Shown: positions 1-8,791, counted from the first letter of the stretch. The stretch is DNA of 48,801 bases from Bacillota bacterium (GCA_023396045.1 JAEWXD010000063.1:1-48801); one strand, 5' to 3'. Made by a program: numbers and translations. Notes: a model not told the origin generated them from the sequence alone.

Positions 1-832
1 AACTAATACCATAACCAAACATTTTGGTAAAGTCGCTTGGAACATGACCACTGCAACACAACATCTGCCCTATATTCATAATACTGTGACGATTTCTAAT
101 AAAACCAAGAAGTATCATGCTTATAAACATCAAATACAAATAACCCGCAATTTGTGCTGTGTTACCCTGGCTAATTAGGCTTACCGGTTGTACTTCCTTA
201 CCCAAGGTGCGTAAAAAACCTTGTATAAACAAACCGATAATACCGCAGGTAAAACCCACATTATATAAGGTATACCCGCCATGCGCTTTGAACATATTTT
301 TAGCAAGCACCGGTAGAATAAACCCAATGCCTATACCCAGCGCATAGCTTAAAGGGAAACCTTGCCAAAAAGGCAAGCCCAACCCAAAACAAAAATAGCT
401 TACCGCAGGGCCAATGGCAATGCCAAACAATGCATGGGAAGATAAGGTGCGCACATCTAAGCCTTCTATCCAAGCATATAAGCAAATCCCCAACACAATA
501 GGCAAACTATTGAAAGGATTTTTGCCAAAAAATGCAAACCCAAACACCATACATAAACCGGCAACAATAATACCGGTGAGCTTTTGATGGGAAAGGTAAA
601 GCGCAATAGATGCTAACAGCAACATAAGGCTTGCATTAAAAAATGCAGCGCCTATACCCCCTACAAACATATAGTCTGTAAGCAACTGGCTGGGGCATTT
701 TAAAATGCGCCAAAAGCCCTGCAATACATGCAACGGCTCCTGGAATGTAAAAGAAAAAAACATGCTGACAAGTGCAAAGGCAAACAGCGATATGTATACC
801 CTTATGCTTGGTATGTGGTCGTTTTTTGTCAT
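1..832 (-). CDS. DUF1576 family integral membrane protein (partial, C-terminus off the left edge)
   Basis: The frame is open from the ATG at 832 to the window edge, giving 277 visible residues of a hydrophobic protein with many membrane helices. QLLTDY (about residues 49-54), after a soluble LKCPS stretch, and GKNPFNSLP (about 103-111) look like conserved DUF1576 segments as I remember that family; its function is unknown. The start follows the upstream secreted-protein gene by 27 bp, so it is probably the distal gene of that operon. The C-terminal part, which normally repeats the membrane architecture, is outside the window. Family assignment rests on recalled motifs, not a search. Confidence 0.72.
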   Translation of the reverse strand, partial: MTKNDHIPSIRVYISLFAFALVSMFFSFTFQEPLHVLQGFWRILKCPSQLLTDYMFVGGIGAAFFNASLMLLLASIALYLSHQKLTGIIVAGLCMVFGFAFFGKNPFNSLPIVLGICLYAWIEGLDVRTLSSHALFGIAIGPAVSYFCFGLGLPFWQGFPLSYALGIGIGFILPVLAKNMFKAHGGYTLYNVGFTCGIIGLFIQGFLRTLGKEVQPVSLISQGNTAQIAGYLYLMFISMILLGFIRNRHSIMNIGQMLCCSGHVPSDFTKMFGYGIS

Positions 833-859
833 GGAAGTGCCCTCATCAAAATATAAATA

Positions 860-2449
860 TTAAGGTTGTGTTGGCGTTTCTGTATTTTCTATCACTGCTG
901 TTGTTTCTATAGGTTCTACAGATTTTACCGGTTCTTCTATGCTTTCTACAGGTTCTTCAAGAGTAGGCAAAGCATCTGCATTTTGCAGTTGTAAACGCTC
1001 TTGTAGCCAAGTACCTATTTTACTATTTGCCAAAGGAACTTTGGCTTGCACAAAAGAAAATATCTTGCCTGCAAGGCTTACATAGTCTTTTTCTAAGCTT
1101 GTATCTATGAGCAATATGTTTTCAAACTCTGGGTTTTCCACTTCCCATGGGGCCGTGGTTTTAACATCATACTGTAAAATAAGGTTTTCTTGATTCGTGG
1201 TATTCTTATATGTAAATTCGCCTTCTAATTTGGTACTTGTATTTTTAGCAACACCACTCTGGTATTTTTGGCTAAACACAAACTCCATATTGTCTATGGA
1301 TTCATAACCCGTATTGGATTTTAAAAATGCATCATCATTTTGCAAACGCACTGTAACACTATTGTGCAAATGCCTTTTATTCTCTGCATCAGAAAAAGTT
1401 TCGCCGGCATGGCTAAGTGTAAATGTAAAAGCATAGTTGTGCTTTTCTGCGTTTAACAGCACTGTGCCTTCGTAGTCTTTACTAATGCCTGTATCTACTG
1501 CATTAAAGCGCAAATCCAACTTGCCGTTTTGGGTACTTACAATAATGTTTTGATACTCTTCCAAGCTATCTTCATTATGTTCTACTTTATATTCAAACAA
1601 GAAAGCACCTGTTTTTGCATCTAACATTGGCAAACTGATATAGGTAGAAATGGCTGTACCATTGCTGCTAAAGCTTCTGCCCATACGTATATTGCCTTGT
1701 AAGGGGAAGGCATCTATAGCCAAATTGATAAAGCGTTCGTCTTTAAAATGCAATAACAACTGCGCATATTCCTCGGGCATGCTTTCTGTCAAAGCTTCTA
1801 CTAAAAATTGATTCTGTGCAACATCTGCCACCAAGGTTTTTAAGAAATCCTTCACATCTTCCACAGGCACATCATATTCTAAGCCCAAGATCTTTTTGCC
1901 GTTTGCATCTTTTGTATCTTCTTTAGAAAACAGATAATTTTGCAACCACAAATCAATATCGGCGCTATATTTTTGCATAGCTTCCCGCAAAATGGCTTGC
2001 ACTTCATCTCTGCGTTGTTGTGCCAGCATAGGGGTATCCATTTGGTATTGAAAATCAAAGCTAAGCACTTGTAAAATAGTTTCTAATGTGGCCGGAATAT
2101 CCAAATATTCTTTAACGATACCCAGTAAAATAAGGCTCTTGCGTTTTTGCAAGTTTACAACCTGCATATGCTCCCCTGCCATTTGCAATATAAATTCGCC
2201 ATTGTTTTGGCAGCCGGCAAACTGTATATTACCCGCTTCGTCTTTTACAACAAAGTGCTGTATACCATTATTTTGTATAGCTTCAAAGCTGCCCTTCGTA
2301 TTCTCTTTACCAAATTGCACACTAAAATTGCCCTTTAAACCAGAACCGGATTGCAATTGCATATTCATTTTATCCGGTAATGTAGTTTCTGCATTGGCAA
2401 GGCCAAACAAGAAACAACAGCATAACAGCAGGCTAATAATTCTTTTCAT
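860..2449 (-). CDS. secreted protein of unknown function, 529 aa
   Basis: I do not recognise the family. Residues 1-20 form a signal peptide (Lys/Arg, a Leu/Cys-rich core, then LANA before the mature ETTLP). A mixed helical N-terminal third (about 90-240) is followed by a long section of alternating hydrophobic/polar stretches that reads like antiparallel beta-strands (about 250-470). The last 35 residues are a Pro/Glu/Thr-rich tail with EEPVES and EEPVKS repeats, perhaps a wall-spanning or disordered linker. There is no LPXTG motif and no convincing lipobox. It starts 2 bp after the stop of the preceding secreted-protein gene, so the two are translationally coupled and may work together outside the membrane. 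Confidence 0.75.
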   Translation of the reverse strand: MKRIISLLLCCCFLFGLANAETTLPDKMNMQLQSGSGLKGNFSVQFGKENTKGSFEAIQNNGIQHFVVKDEAGNIQFAGCQNNGEFILQMAGEHMQVVNLQKRKSLILLGIVKEYLDIPATLETILQVLSFDFQYQMDTPMLAQQRRDEVQAILREAMQKYSADIDLWLQNYLFSKEDTKDANGKKILGLEYDVPVEDVKDFLKTLVADVAQNQFLVEALTESMPEEYAQLLLHFKDERFINLAIDAFPLQGNIRMGRSFSSNGTAISTYISLPMLDAKTGAFLFEYKVEHNEDSLEEYQNIIVSTQNGKLDLRFNAVDTGISKDYEGTVLLNAEKHNYAFTFTLSHAGETFSDAENKRHLHNSVTVRLQNDDAFLKSNTGYESIDNMEFVFSQKYQSGVAKNTSTKLEGEFTYKNTTNQENLILQYDVKTTAPWEVENPEFENILLIDTSLEKDYVSLAGKIFSFVQAKVPLANSKIGTWLQERLQLQNADALPTLEEPVESIEEPVKSVEPIETTAVIENTETPTQP

Positions 2450-2451
2450 GC

Positions 2452-3924
2452 TTATTCCCCCTGATTTTTATAGTATTCTAAAAATTGCTCCCAATCTTCT
2501 TTTTGCATACCGTAAGACAAAATTTCTTCACTATGATCCGGTTGGGCGAGCATGGCTTTAAGCAAACGGCCGGCAAACACTTGCACACTTTGGTTTTTTA
2601 AAGCTTCCAACATGGCACTGTTATAATTTGCTAAATTAAGCACCTGCACTTTTTCTGCTTGTGCAAACATACCTGCAACGCTTTGCAGAAAGCTTGCATT
2701 GGCGTCAATGCCGCCATGTGCATCTGCTTTTTGCATGGCTTGCAGGGCAAGCCGCGCCTCATTATTTTGCAGTTCATTATCAAAAAACAGATCTAAGTTA
2801 ATGATTTTGGCATCATTTTTACTATATGCAAATTTTGCATCCCCTGTAATAAATCTATTGTTTTGTGTTTTGTGCACTGTAATATTGGGTTCTATAGTGA
2901 TAGTTTGCTGCAATGGCTCTGCACCTTGTTGTTCGTCTATAAAAACAACCTTACCGCTCACAATGCGCTTATTATCTGTATCTTTGAATTTAAGATTACT
3001 GTTTACTTCCTGCAATATACTTTCTTTGCCATCTATACGTTCAAATTTACTATATTGGCGCACACCGTTCTGTTCAAAGCCCATTTCTAAGGTGATGCTT
3101 TGGTTTCGTTTGCCTTTGATTTCTAATTTACTTTCTATTTTACTGGCATTTTGATGCGAATGAAAATATAGGTTTACACTGCGTTTTTCATCATTAAACA
3201 AAACATTGCCTTTAAGACGCAAGCCATCCAACTGTTTTTCATTATTAAAAAATTCCTTAATATGCCACTTGCCTACAAACTCTATGCTATCTGTTACAAA
3301 GGCATTTTGAAAGCCTGCGAAAAGTGCAGTGGCAAAAAAGTCTACATAAGCACTGATTTCATCTTCTGAAAGCTCGGTATCGGCATAAAAGGCAGGCTTA
3401 TCAAAGCCTTTGATTTTGGCATTGTTTTTTTTATGCGTTGCATTGCTTTTGTGGGTTTCTATCACTTGCTTCCATTCCTCTTGGGCAAGGTAAGCATCAT
3501 ATAAAAGTTCTATATTGTTTGGCATTTGTGCCTGCAATAGCTCTTGCATAAGCCCGGTTTCTTGCGTTTGCAAAACAGTGCCGCTCCAAAGGGAGTTGGC
3601 TGTATATACAGCATTATTCCCTACAAATTCAGCTTGGGTAAACAAAGGCATATCTGCATAATCCAGTTGCAAAATACTATATGTATTCTCTTTACTATAT
3701 TGGCCTGCATAGCTTAGCTTTGTTTTTTCAAAAACTTTACCCAACACTTCTATTTGGCTATCATCGTAAGGGAACAAAGAATGTAGCCTTGCAGACAAGG
3801 CAAAGCTCAGCTCCCCTTCTTCTTTATTATCCAAGGCATGGTTCAACAAAGCATCAATAGGCAATGCTTGTGCAGAAAAGCAAAACAATAGCAATAAGCT
3901 AAATAAAACAATAAATTTTTTCAT
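2452..3924 (-). CDS. secreted protein of unknown function, 490 aa
   Basis: I do not recognise the family. A signal peptide covers about residues 1-20, ending in SAQA. The layout mirrors its downstream neighbour: an alpha-rich first third containing a Lys-rich patch, then a beta-rich stretch (about 215-390) with strand-like segments such as SITLEMGFEQNG, then a short helical C-terminus. No enzymatic motif or sortase signal is visible. The start has a good SD (AGAGGA). The next gene begins 2 bp after its stop. A weak -10-like TATACT lies at 3951-3956 in the short gap after the dihydrouridine synthase gene, so this pair may have its own promoter. Distant homology between the two proteins is an inference from layout only. 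Confidence 0.75.
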   Translation of the reverse strand: MKKFIVLFSLLLLFCFSAQALPIDALLNHALDNKEEGELSFALSARLHSLFPYDDSQIEVLGKVFEKTKLSYAGQYSKENTYSILQLDYADMPLFTQAEFVGNNAVYTANSLWSGTVLQTQETGLMQELLQAQMPNNIELLYDAYLAQEEWKQVIETHKSNATHKKNNAKIKGFDKPAFYADTELSEDEISAYVDFFATALFAGFQNAFVTDSIEFVGKWHIKEFFNNEKQLDGLRLKGNVLFNDEKRSVNLYFHSHQNASKIESKLEIKGKRNQSITLEMGFEQNGVRQYSKFERIDGKESILQEVNSNLKFKDTDNKRIVSGKVVFIDEQQGAEPLQQTITIEPNITVHKTQNNRFITGDAKFAYSKNDAKIINLDLFFDNELQNNEARLALQAMQKADAHGGIDANASFLQSVAGMFAQAEKVQVLNLANYNSAMLEALKNQSVQVFAGRLLKAMLAQPDHSEEILSYGMQKEDWEQFLEYYKNQGE

Positions 3925-3983
3925 AATTCCTCTAAACTGCTTTTGCCATTAGTATAGCACTAAAGCGTGTACTTTGTATAGGC

Positions 3984-4928
3984 TTATTGGCAAGCAAAAA
4001 ATTCCTCTATTAAATGCAATACTTCCATTTCGCTCTGTGCTGTGTTAAGCATGGCACGTGCCTGGCTTGCATTTTTTGAGCCTGCAAAGTAATGCACCAA
4101 CTGGCTTTTAGCTTCTGCCAAGCCTTTATGTTCACCTTCAAAAGCAAGCAATGCCTCAAAATGAGCAAGCATAGTTTGTTTGCGTGTAGCTAAACTTGGC
4201 TCTGTGTAAACTTTGCCTGCAAAATGGGCAGAGAGCGCTGCAAATATCCAAGGATTACCCATGGTGGCACGCGCAAGCATAATGCCATCACAACGGGTAG
4301 TATCTAAAATAGCTTGGGCAGATACGGTATCTACCACATCACCATTGGCAATCACAGGAATATTTACCGCTTGCTTGACTTGGGCAATAGCCTGCCAATT
4401 GGCAGCACCTGCATAAAACTGTTCACGTGTTCTGCCATGCACAGCAAGCATACTTGCCCCACTTTGTGCAAGCACCTTGGCAAATTCCACAGCGTTGATA
4501 TGCTCACTATCCCAACCGATGCGCATTTTTACACTCACGGGTAAGGGTTGTGCCTTAGCAACGGATTCTACAATTTTGCCAGCAAGAACAGGGTTCTTCA
4601 TCAAGGCAGAACCCTCCCCATTGCCCACAATTTTTTTAACGGGGCAACCCATATTAATATCAATATAAGAAAAACAACCCAAATCGGCAATCACTTTGGC
4701 GGCCTGTGCCATAACCAAAGGATTGCTGCCGAAAATTTGGGCTGCTGCATTTGTTTCATTTTCATTTACATAGAGTAAATGCTTGTAAGGCTCTTTATTT
4801 TTAGGTGCATGAAGCAAGCCCATCGCACTGACCATTTCTGTAATGGTATGCGTAGCGCCCATCTCCATACAGATTTTACGAAAAGGCGCATTGGTAAAAC
4901 CTGCCATAGGGCCAAGTGCTAAGATCAT
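3984..4928 (-). CDS. dus: tRNA-dihydrouridine synthase (DusB-like)
   Basis: This FMN-dependent enzyme reduces specific uridines in tRNA to dihydrouridine. The TIM-barrel hallmarks are visible in order: the N-terminal GPMAGFTNAPFR, the catalytic-cysteine motif INMGCPVKKI (Cys95), VSVKMRIGW (Lys134), the HGRTREQFY motif (His164), IPVIANGDV and GIMLARATMGNPWIF for FMN phosphate binding. At 314 residues it is near the usual family length, with a short C-terminal helical RNA-binding part. Its start overlaps the stop of the upstream GH127-like gene by 4 bp, so the two are translationally coupled. Bacillota usually carry DusB-type paralogues; the target uridine cannot be read from sequence. Confidence 0.93.
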   Translation of the reverse strand: MILALGPMAGFTNAPFRKICMEMGATHTITEMVSAMGLLHAPKNKEPYKHLLYVNENETNAAAQIFGSNPLVMAQAAKVIADLGCFSYIDINMGCPVKKIVGNGEGSALMKNPVLAGKIVESVAKAQPLPVSVKMRIGWDSEHINAVEFAKVLAQSGASMLAVHGRTREQFYAGAANWQAIAQVKQAVNIPVIANGDVVDTVSAQAILDTTRCDGIMLARATMGNPWIFAALSAHFAGKVYTEPSLATRKQTMLAHFEALLAFEGEHKGLAEAKSQLVHYFAGSKNASQARAMLNTAQSEMEVLHLIEEFFACQ

Positions 4929-6619
4929 GCTTGTTCCTCACCATCTAAATCAACGGTTGCAAACTGTGCAATATGGGTTCTGCAAGTGTGATAAGGCACA
5001 AAACGCAAGTTCTGAGGGTTTTGCACATCACAGTTTGGCATAAGAGCAATGCGTGTATCCTCTTTATCTTCACCAGTGTAAGGGTAAGCAGTAACCTGTA
5101 ATTCTGTAACACCCTGCTCTATGATATTTGGCTTATTGGTAAGCGCAAAATTGCCTGTTGCTTCTTGTGCAGGCAATGCGTAGAGCACAGGGCCTTTAAA
5201 TAAAGCAAGGCTTCGTCTGTAGAATGGTTTGATTTTTACTGCCATTGGCAAACGTACTTTAATAACATCTCCATTATGATAGGTTTTAGAAATTACAAAA
5301 AAACTATCTGCAATGGCTGGCTGCCATACATCTTTACCATAGCTTACCACAGCTTGAGATGCCCAATCCGGTATACGCACATAAATAGGAAACTTTACAG
5401 CTTCTTTACAATGGACGATAAGTTCTACCGTGTCTTCGTAAGGGTAATTGCCGCTGCAAACAATTTGCACCGGCTTACCTTCATGGTAATAGAGCGCTTT
5501 ACTGGCAAAGGGGAACATAAGCACCAAACCCCCGCCTTGTTTTTGCATCCATAATGAATTTTTAAGCAAATTCATACTATCGCAAAGGGCAAGCAGTTCT
5601 TCTTGTTTTTCTGCAGGAGCAAAAAAAGCATTACTTTGCTCTTGTGCATAGTACCATTTTTTATTTTGTACACCCACTTCTATTTGGTTGGTGCTTTGCA
5701 TTACTTGCAAGCCGTTCTCTTGGGCATAGGCAAATAAAAGGTTAATGGCTATGTTTTCCATACGATTGGCAATGCTTACATCCTGTGTAATACACAATAA
5801 TTTTTGCAAAGCATTAAAATAGGATGTTGCAGCCTTAATATGAATGGCACGGCTTGGACAACGGCCTGCCAAATGGTCGCAGGCAGTATAGGCACCATGT
5901 ACTGTGCCATGGTATTTTTCAAGTAATTTGGTAGCACGTATTGTGGCATCTACATCTTTCATAAGGCCACTGCAACGGAAAGAAAGTGCTGCGCTTTCTA
6001 CAGCCTTCGCAATATTTTCGCCATGGGCAAGGCAATGCATTTTTGCATAGTATTTTTTCACACTTTCACTTGCCTCAACATCTTGTGGAGGCTCTGGCGT
6101 ACTTTCTTGTATTACAGGTAAATTTTGCAAAAAGCCGGCATAAGGATACAGGGCATCTTTTACGGTTTGTATACAAGTAAGAAGGCTTGGTTTTGCATAA
6201 AGTTGAAACACATCTAACAAAAAACGCAAAATATCTACACCATAGGCATCTATAAGTTCAATGCGCTGTGGTTCTGTAATTTTTTCTTCTATAGACTCTG
6301 TAAAATCTATCAGTTGCATTAAAATATCCTTATTGCGATAGCGTTTGGCAAGCAATAAGTTTAATTCTAAAGTTTTTAAGCATTGGGCCGGATTTTCTAA
6401 AAAATCGCAGGGTGCAATATATATATTCTGCACATCATCTTCCAGAAGCCATTTGCTTTGTAGTAAGCTTGCCCTTTGTTGTAATGCTACATTATCTTTT
6501 ACACTTTGCGCCATTTCGGAGAGCATTTGCAGTTGTGTGGCGAGCACGCCCTCCGGACGAACAGCATCTGCACGCATAGCTTCCAGAATAGGCAAGGCGG
6601 TTTTTGCTTTTTGTTTCAT
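4925..6619 (-). CDS. GH127-like (beta-L-arabinofuranosidase/DUF1680-type) protein, divergent
   Basis: This 564-residue protein has no signal peptide. The middle (about 230-300) carries an alpha/alpha-barrel signature including CDHLAGRCPS and LLCITQD, and the C-terminal half a beta-sandwich signature (FPIYVRIPDWA, HNGDVIKVRLPM, FKGPVLYALP). Both are how GH127/DUF1680 proteins read. Most members run 600-800 residues, and the first 150 residues here match poorly. Relatives that I recall have an acidic TEL(C)-like stretch after the HLAGR.PS motif; here it reads RAIHIK, so the catalytic or metal-binding machinery may be lost or altered. It lies between asnA and the dihydrouridine synthase gene, far from the sugar genes. 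It could be a cytosolic glycosidase or a non-catalytic relative. Confidence 0.6.
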   Translation of the reverse strand: MKQKAKTALPILEAMRADAVRPEGVLATQLQMLSEMAQSVKDNVALQQRASLLQSKWLLEDDVQNIYIAPCDFLENPAQCLKTLELNLLLAKRYRNKDILMQLIDFTESIEEKITEPQRIELIDAYGVDILRFLLDVFQLYAKPSLLTCIQTVKDALYPYAGFLQNLPVIQESTPEPPQDVEASESVKKYYAKMHCLAHGENIAKAVESAALSFRCSGLMKDVDATIRATKLLEKYHGTVHGAYTACDHLAGRCPSRAIHIKAATSYFNALQKLLCITQDVSIANRMENIAINLLFAYAQENGLQVMQSTNQIEVGVQNKKWYYAQEQSNAFFAPAEKQEELLALCDSMNLLKNSLWMQKQGGGLVLMFPFASKALYYHEGKPVQIVCSGNYPYEDTVELIVHCKEAVKFPIYVRIPDWASQAVVSYGKDVWQPAIADSFFVISKTYHNGDVIKVRLPMAVKIKPFYRRSLALFKGPVLYALPAQEATGNFALTNKPNIIEQGVTELQVTAYPYTGEDKEDTRIALMPNCDVQNPQNLRFVPYHTCRTHIAQFATVDLDGEEQA

Positions 6620-6633
6620 GGTGTTTCCTTATT

Positions 6634-7641
6634 TTATAACAATATTACGCCGCGGCGGGCACAGGTAGTATAGGTAGTTTGATCCCATAGAGAGCTTTGC
6701 ACTTCGCCTATATGAATATTTCCAACAAGCAACATACAAAGCCTGCTTTGGCCTATACCACCACCTACGGTAAGGGGCAGTGCACCTTGTAATAACATAC
6801 TATGGTATTCTAAATTTTTGCGATGTTCGCAATTAGCTAACTCGAGCTGTTTTTCTAAGGTGTTAGCATCTACACGTATACCCATACTGGATATTTCCAA
6901 AGCGCAATCCAGAGGTTGATGATAGTATAAAATATCACCATTCAGGTCCCAATCGTCATAATCGGGGGCTCTGCCATCATGGCGATCTCCATTGCTTAAG
7001 GTTTTGCCTATTTGGCTTATAAACACAAGCTTATGCTCTTTGGTAATGGCATACTCTCTTTGTTTTGCCGTAAGGTTTGGATACCTGTCTAACAGTTCTT
7101 GGCTGGTAATAAAATAGGGTTCTTTTGGAATTTGTGTTCGTATTTGCGGAAACTTAAGTTTCAGCACTTGATGTGTTTCATAAATGGCATAACATATTTG
7201 GCGAACGATTTCCTGCAAGGTTTCTGTATTGCGTTCTGTAGGCGCTATGATTTTCTCCCAATCCCACTGGTCTACATAAATGGAATGTAGATTATCTAAA
7301 TTTTCGTCTCTACGAATGGCGTTCATATTGGTATATAAGCCTTTTCCCATATTAAAATCATAGCGAAACAAAGCCATACGTTTCCACTTAGCAAGAGAAT
7401 GAATGACTTCTGCCTCAATATTGGCGGCAGGGATATCAAACACAACAGGGCGTTCTACACCGTTTAAATTATCGTTTAAACCGGTTTGAGGGTTAACAAA
7501 TAAAGGCGCAGAAACACGTTTTAAATTCAGCCTTTGCTCTATTTCGCTCTCTAAGGAACGTTTAATAATGGTAATGGCTTTTTGTGTTTCATACAGGTCT
7601 AAACAAGCCTTATAACCTTCTGGTATAACCACACTATTCAT
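6634..7641 (-). CDS. asnA: aspartate-ammonia ligase (asparagine synthetase A)
   Basis: AsnA makes asparagine from aspartate, ammonia and ATP and is a class II tRNA-synthetase-like cytosolic enzyme. Clear signatures include the N-terminal VIPEGYKACLDLYETQKA, the central VDQWDWEKII, DWDLNGDILYY, MGIRVDANTLEKQL and the C-terminal GGGIGQSRLCMLL. I start it at the ATG at 7641 (335 aa, close to the 330 of E. coli). The earlier in-frame ATG at 7653 is itself part of the GGGGG Shine-Dalgarno region. A strong promoter lies just upstream (7674-7702), giving a leader of only about 26 nt, too short for a T-box. The GH127-like gene follows after 14 bp. Confidence 0.96.
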   Translation of the reverse strand: MNSVVIPEGYKACLDLYETQKAITIIKRSLESEIEQRLNLKRVSAPLFVNPQTGLNDNLNGVERPVVFDIPAANIEAEVIHSLAKWKRMALFRYDFNMGKGLYTNMNAIRRDENLDNLHSIYVDQWDWEKIIAPTERNTETLQEIVRQICYAIYETHQVLKLKFPQIRTQIPKEPYFITSQELLDRYPNLTAKQREYAITKEHKLVFISQIGKTLSNGDRHDGRAPDYDDWDLNGDILYYHQPLDCALEISSMGIRVDANTLEKQLELANCEHRKNLEYHSMLLQGALPLTVGGGIGQSRLCMLLVGNIHIGEVQSSLWDQTTYTTCARRGVILL

Positions 7642-7673
7642 AGAAACCCCCATAAAAGTTTATACACCGAAAA

Positions 7674-7702
7674 AGTATACTTACATTTTAACATTATGTC
7701 AA
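7674..7702 (-). promoter_or_regulatory. sigma-A-type promoter of asnA
   Basis: On the minus strand TTGACA (7702-7697) and TATACT (7679-7674) are separated by 17 bp. Predicted start near 7667, about 26 nt before the asnA ATG. No T-box or leader structure fits in that space. Confidence 0.8.
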
Positions 7703-8044
7703 GTTAAACGAAAAAAACCCGCTCGTTTTTTTAGAAAAAATACCATTGTAGCAGCGCATAATTTAATACATAAATATACATTTCATATATATACAATTCG
7801 TTACATTATTGTTTTTTGTAGTTAAATTTATAACTATTAGTATTTTTATACATTTACTCCCTCCTGTATTATTTAAGCAAATACAAAGGTATAATTGCAA
7901 AGTAAACTTTGCAATTATACCTCTTTTTATTTTGTGCCATTCGTTTTACCCCTACAGAAGAACTTAAAAAGTATAATAGAATGAAATATTCTCTCTGTAT
8001 TTTTAAAAAAACCATTATAAAACACAGAAAAATCACTATTTTTC
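7680..8044. other. AT-rich intergenic region between asnA and rplU
   Basis: About 365 bp with no convincing gene. Short overlapping frames on both strands (7869-8072 minus, 7909-8094 plus) lack ribosome binding sites and read as shadows. The region holds the upstream part of the asnA promoter, a small AAACGA/TCGTTT inverted repeat (7706-7728), and a long perfect hairpin at 7887-7922 listed separately. No protein-coding signal is seen. Confidence 0.6.
7887..7928 (+). terminator. orphan 16-bp perfect hairpin followed by a T-run
   Basis: Arms 7887-7902 and 7907-7922 are perfectly complementary over 16 bp, with a TAAA loop; the right arm is followed by TCTTTTT. In the plus direction this has the form of an intrinsic terminator, yet no plus-strand gene precedes it: asnA to the left runs the other way. 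It may end an unannotated plus-strand RNA, insulate rplU, or be an operator. Confidence 0.5.
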
Positions 8045-8073
8045 TTGACAAGCGGCTTTTACTATGGTACATT
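8045..8073 (+). promoter_or_regulatory. promoter of rplU-prp-rpmA
   Basis: TTGACA (8045-8050) and TACATT (8068-8073) are 17 bp apart. The predicted start is near 8080, giving a leader of about 78 nt that contains the structured element at 8093-8155. Confidence 0.75.
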
Positions 8074-8092
8074 TATTTGGTAAGGCTCAAAT

Positions 8093-8155
8093 GAGGTATC
8101 AATGCACAAGAGTGCAACCTCAAAATTTGGCCAATATGAATTAGGAGGTGCCAAA
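8093..8155 (+). ncRNA. structured leader upstream of rplU (candidate ribosomal protein L21 leader)
   Basis: Two hairpins are visible. The first pairs GAGGT (8093-8097) with ACCTC (8117-8121) outside TGCAC/GTGCA, with an asymmetric ATCAA bulge. The second pairs TTTGGC (8126-8131) with GCCAAA (8150-8155) and encloses the AGGAGG ribosome binding site (8143-8148) of rplU. Sequestering the RBS is the expected layout for autoregulation by a ribosomal protein, and an L21 leader family is known in Firmicutes. Membership in that family was not tested. Confidence 0.55.
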
Positions 8156-8157
8156 AC

Positions 8158-8466
8158 ATGTATGCAATAATCGCAGCAGGTGGCAGGCAGTACAAAGTTT
8201 CTCAAGGTGAAACTATTTTTATCGACAGAGTGAACGCAGAACCAGACACAACCATTAGCTTTGACGTATTGATGCTTGGTGGCGAAAACGGTTTAACCGT
8301 AGGCGCACCCATCGTAGAAGGTGCAAAGGTAGAAGGTAAAGTAGTAAAAGAAGTAAAAGGCGAAAAAATTCGCATTTACAAGTACAAGAGTAAAAAAGAC
8401 TACCACCGTACCCGCGGCCATCGCGAAAAATATACCCAAGTAGAAATTACAGCTATACAAGCGTAA
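8158..8466 (+). CDS. rplU: 50S ribosomal protein L21
   Basis: This 102-residue protein matches L21 throughout: the MYAIIAAGGRQYKVSQGE start, the central DVLMLGG and VGAPIVEGAKVEGKV, and the C-terminal KYKSKKDYHRTRGHRE that contacts 23S rRNA. Length is normal. It is first in a three-gene ribosomal operon (rplU-prp-rpmA), a conserved Firmicutes order. Translation is probably controlled by the leader hairpin that holds its RBS. Its TAA stop overlaps the next ATG by one base. Confidence 0.98.
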   Translation: MYAIIAAGGRQYKVSQGETIFIDRVNAEPDTTISFDVLMLGGENGLTVGAPIVEGAKVEGKVVKEVKGEKIRIYKYKSKKDYHRTRGHREKYTQVEITAIQA

Positions 8467-8789
8467 TGACTGAAATTACTTTTATAAGGCAAGGCGATCT
8501 GTTGCAAGGCTTTGTATGCCAAGGGCATGCAGGCTACGCAGATAAAGGATACGATATTGTATGTGCTGCAATTACTGCACAAGTTACAAGCTGTATCAAC
8601 GCATTGGAAAGTGTAGCAGGGGTTACGCCCATTGTGGAAACCAATACACGCAAGCCATCTATCAGTGCTACACTACCTAAGGTAAGTGATGTGCAAATGC
8701 ATGATTGCCAAGTAATCTTAAAAGTATTAGAGCAGGGTGCAAAAGATCTTTTAGAAAACTACCCTGAGTTTATTCGTATAGGAGGATAA
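8466..8789 (+). CDS. prp: ribosomal-processing cysteine protease Prp
   Basis: Prp removes the N-terminal extension of L27 in Firmicutes. The 107-residue protein shows the family hallmark GHAGYADKGYDIVCAAI, giving the catalytic pair His21 and Cys33, and the C-terminal LENYPEFIRI. It lies between rplU and rpmA, overlapping the rplU stop by one base and ending 2 bp before rpmA, exactly where Prp is found in this phylum. Its substrate motif is present in the adjacent L27, so the pair is probably functional. Confidence 0.96.
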   Translation: MTEITFIRQGDLLQGFVCQGHAGYADKGYDIVCAAITAQVTSCINALESVAGVTPIVETNTRKPSISATLPKVSDVQMHDCQVILKVLEQGAKDLLENYPEFIRIGG

Positions 8790-8791
8790 TT

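Noticed and set aside
7642..7700. T-box leader for asnA
   Set aside because: The predicted transcript starts about 26 nt before the gene, and no T-box sequence is seen.
7881..7928. Miniature transposable element (MITE)
   Set aside because: A single short hairpin with no target-site duplication or further copies visible apart from a short shared core.
7869..8094. Small overlapping frames in the asnA-rplU gap as genes
   Set aside because: No ribosome binding sites, AT-driven composition, and they overlap the hairpin and the rplU promoter.
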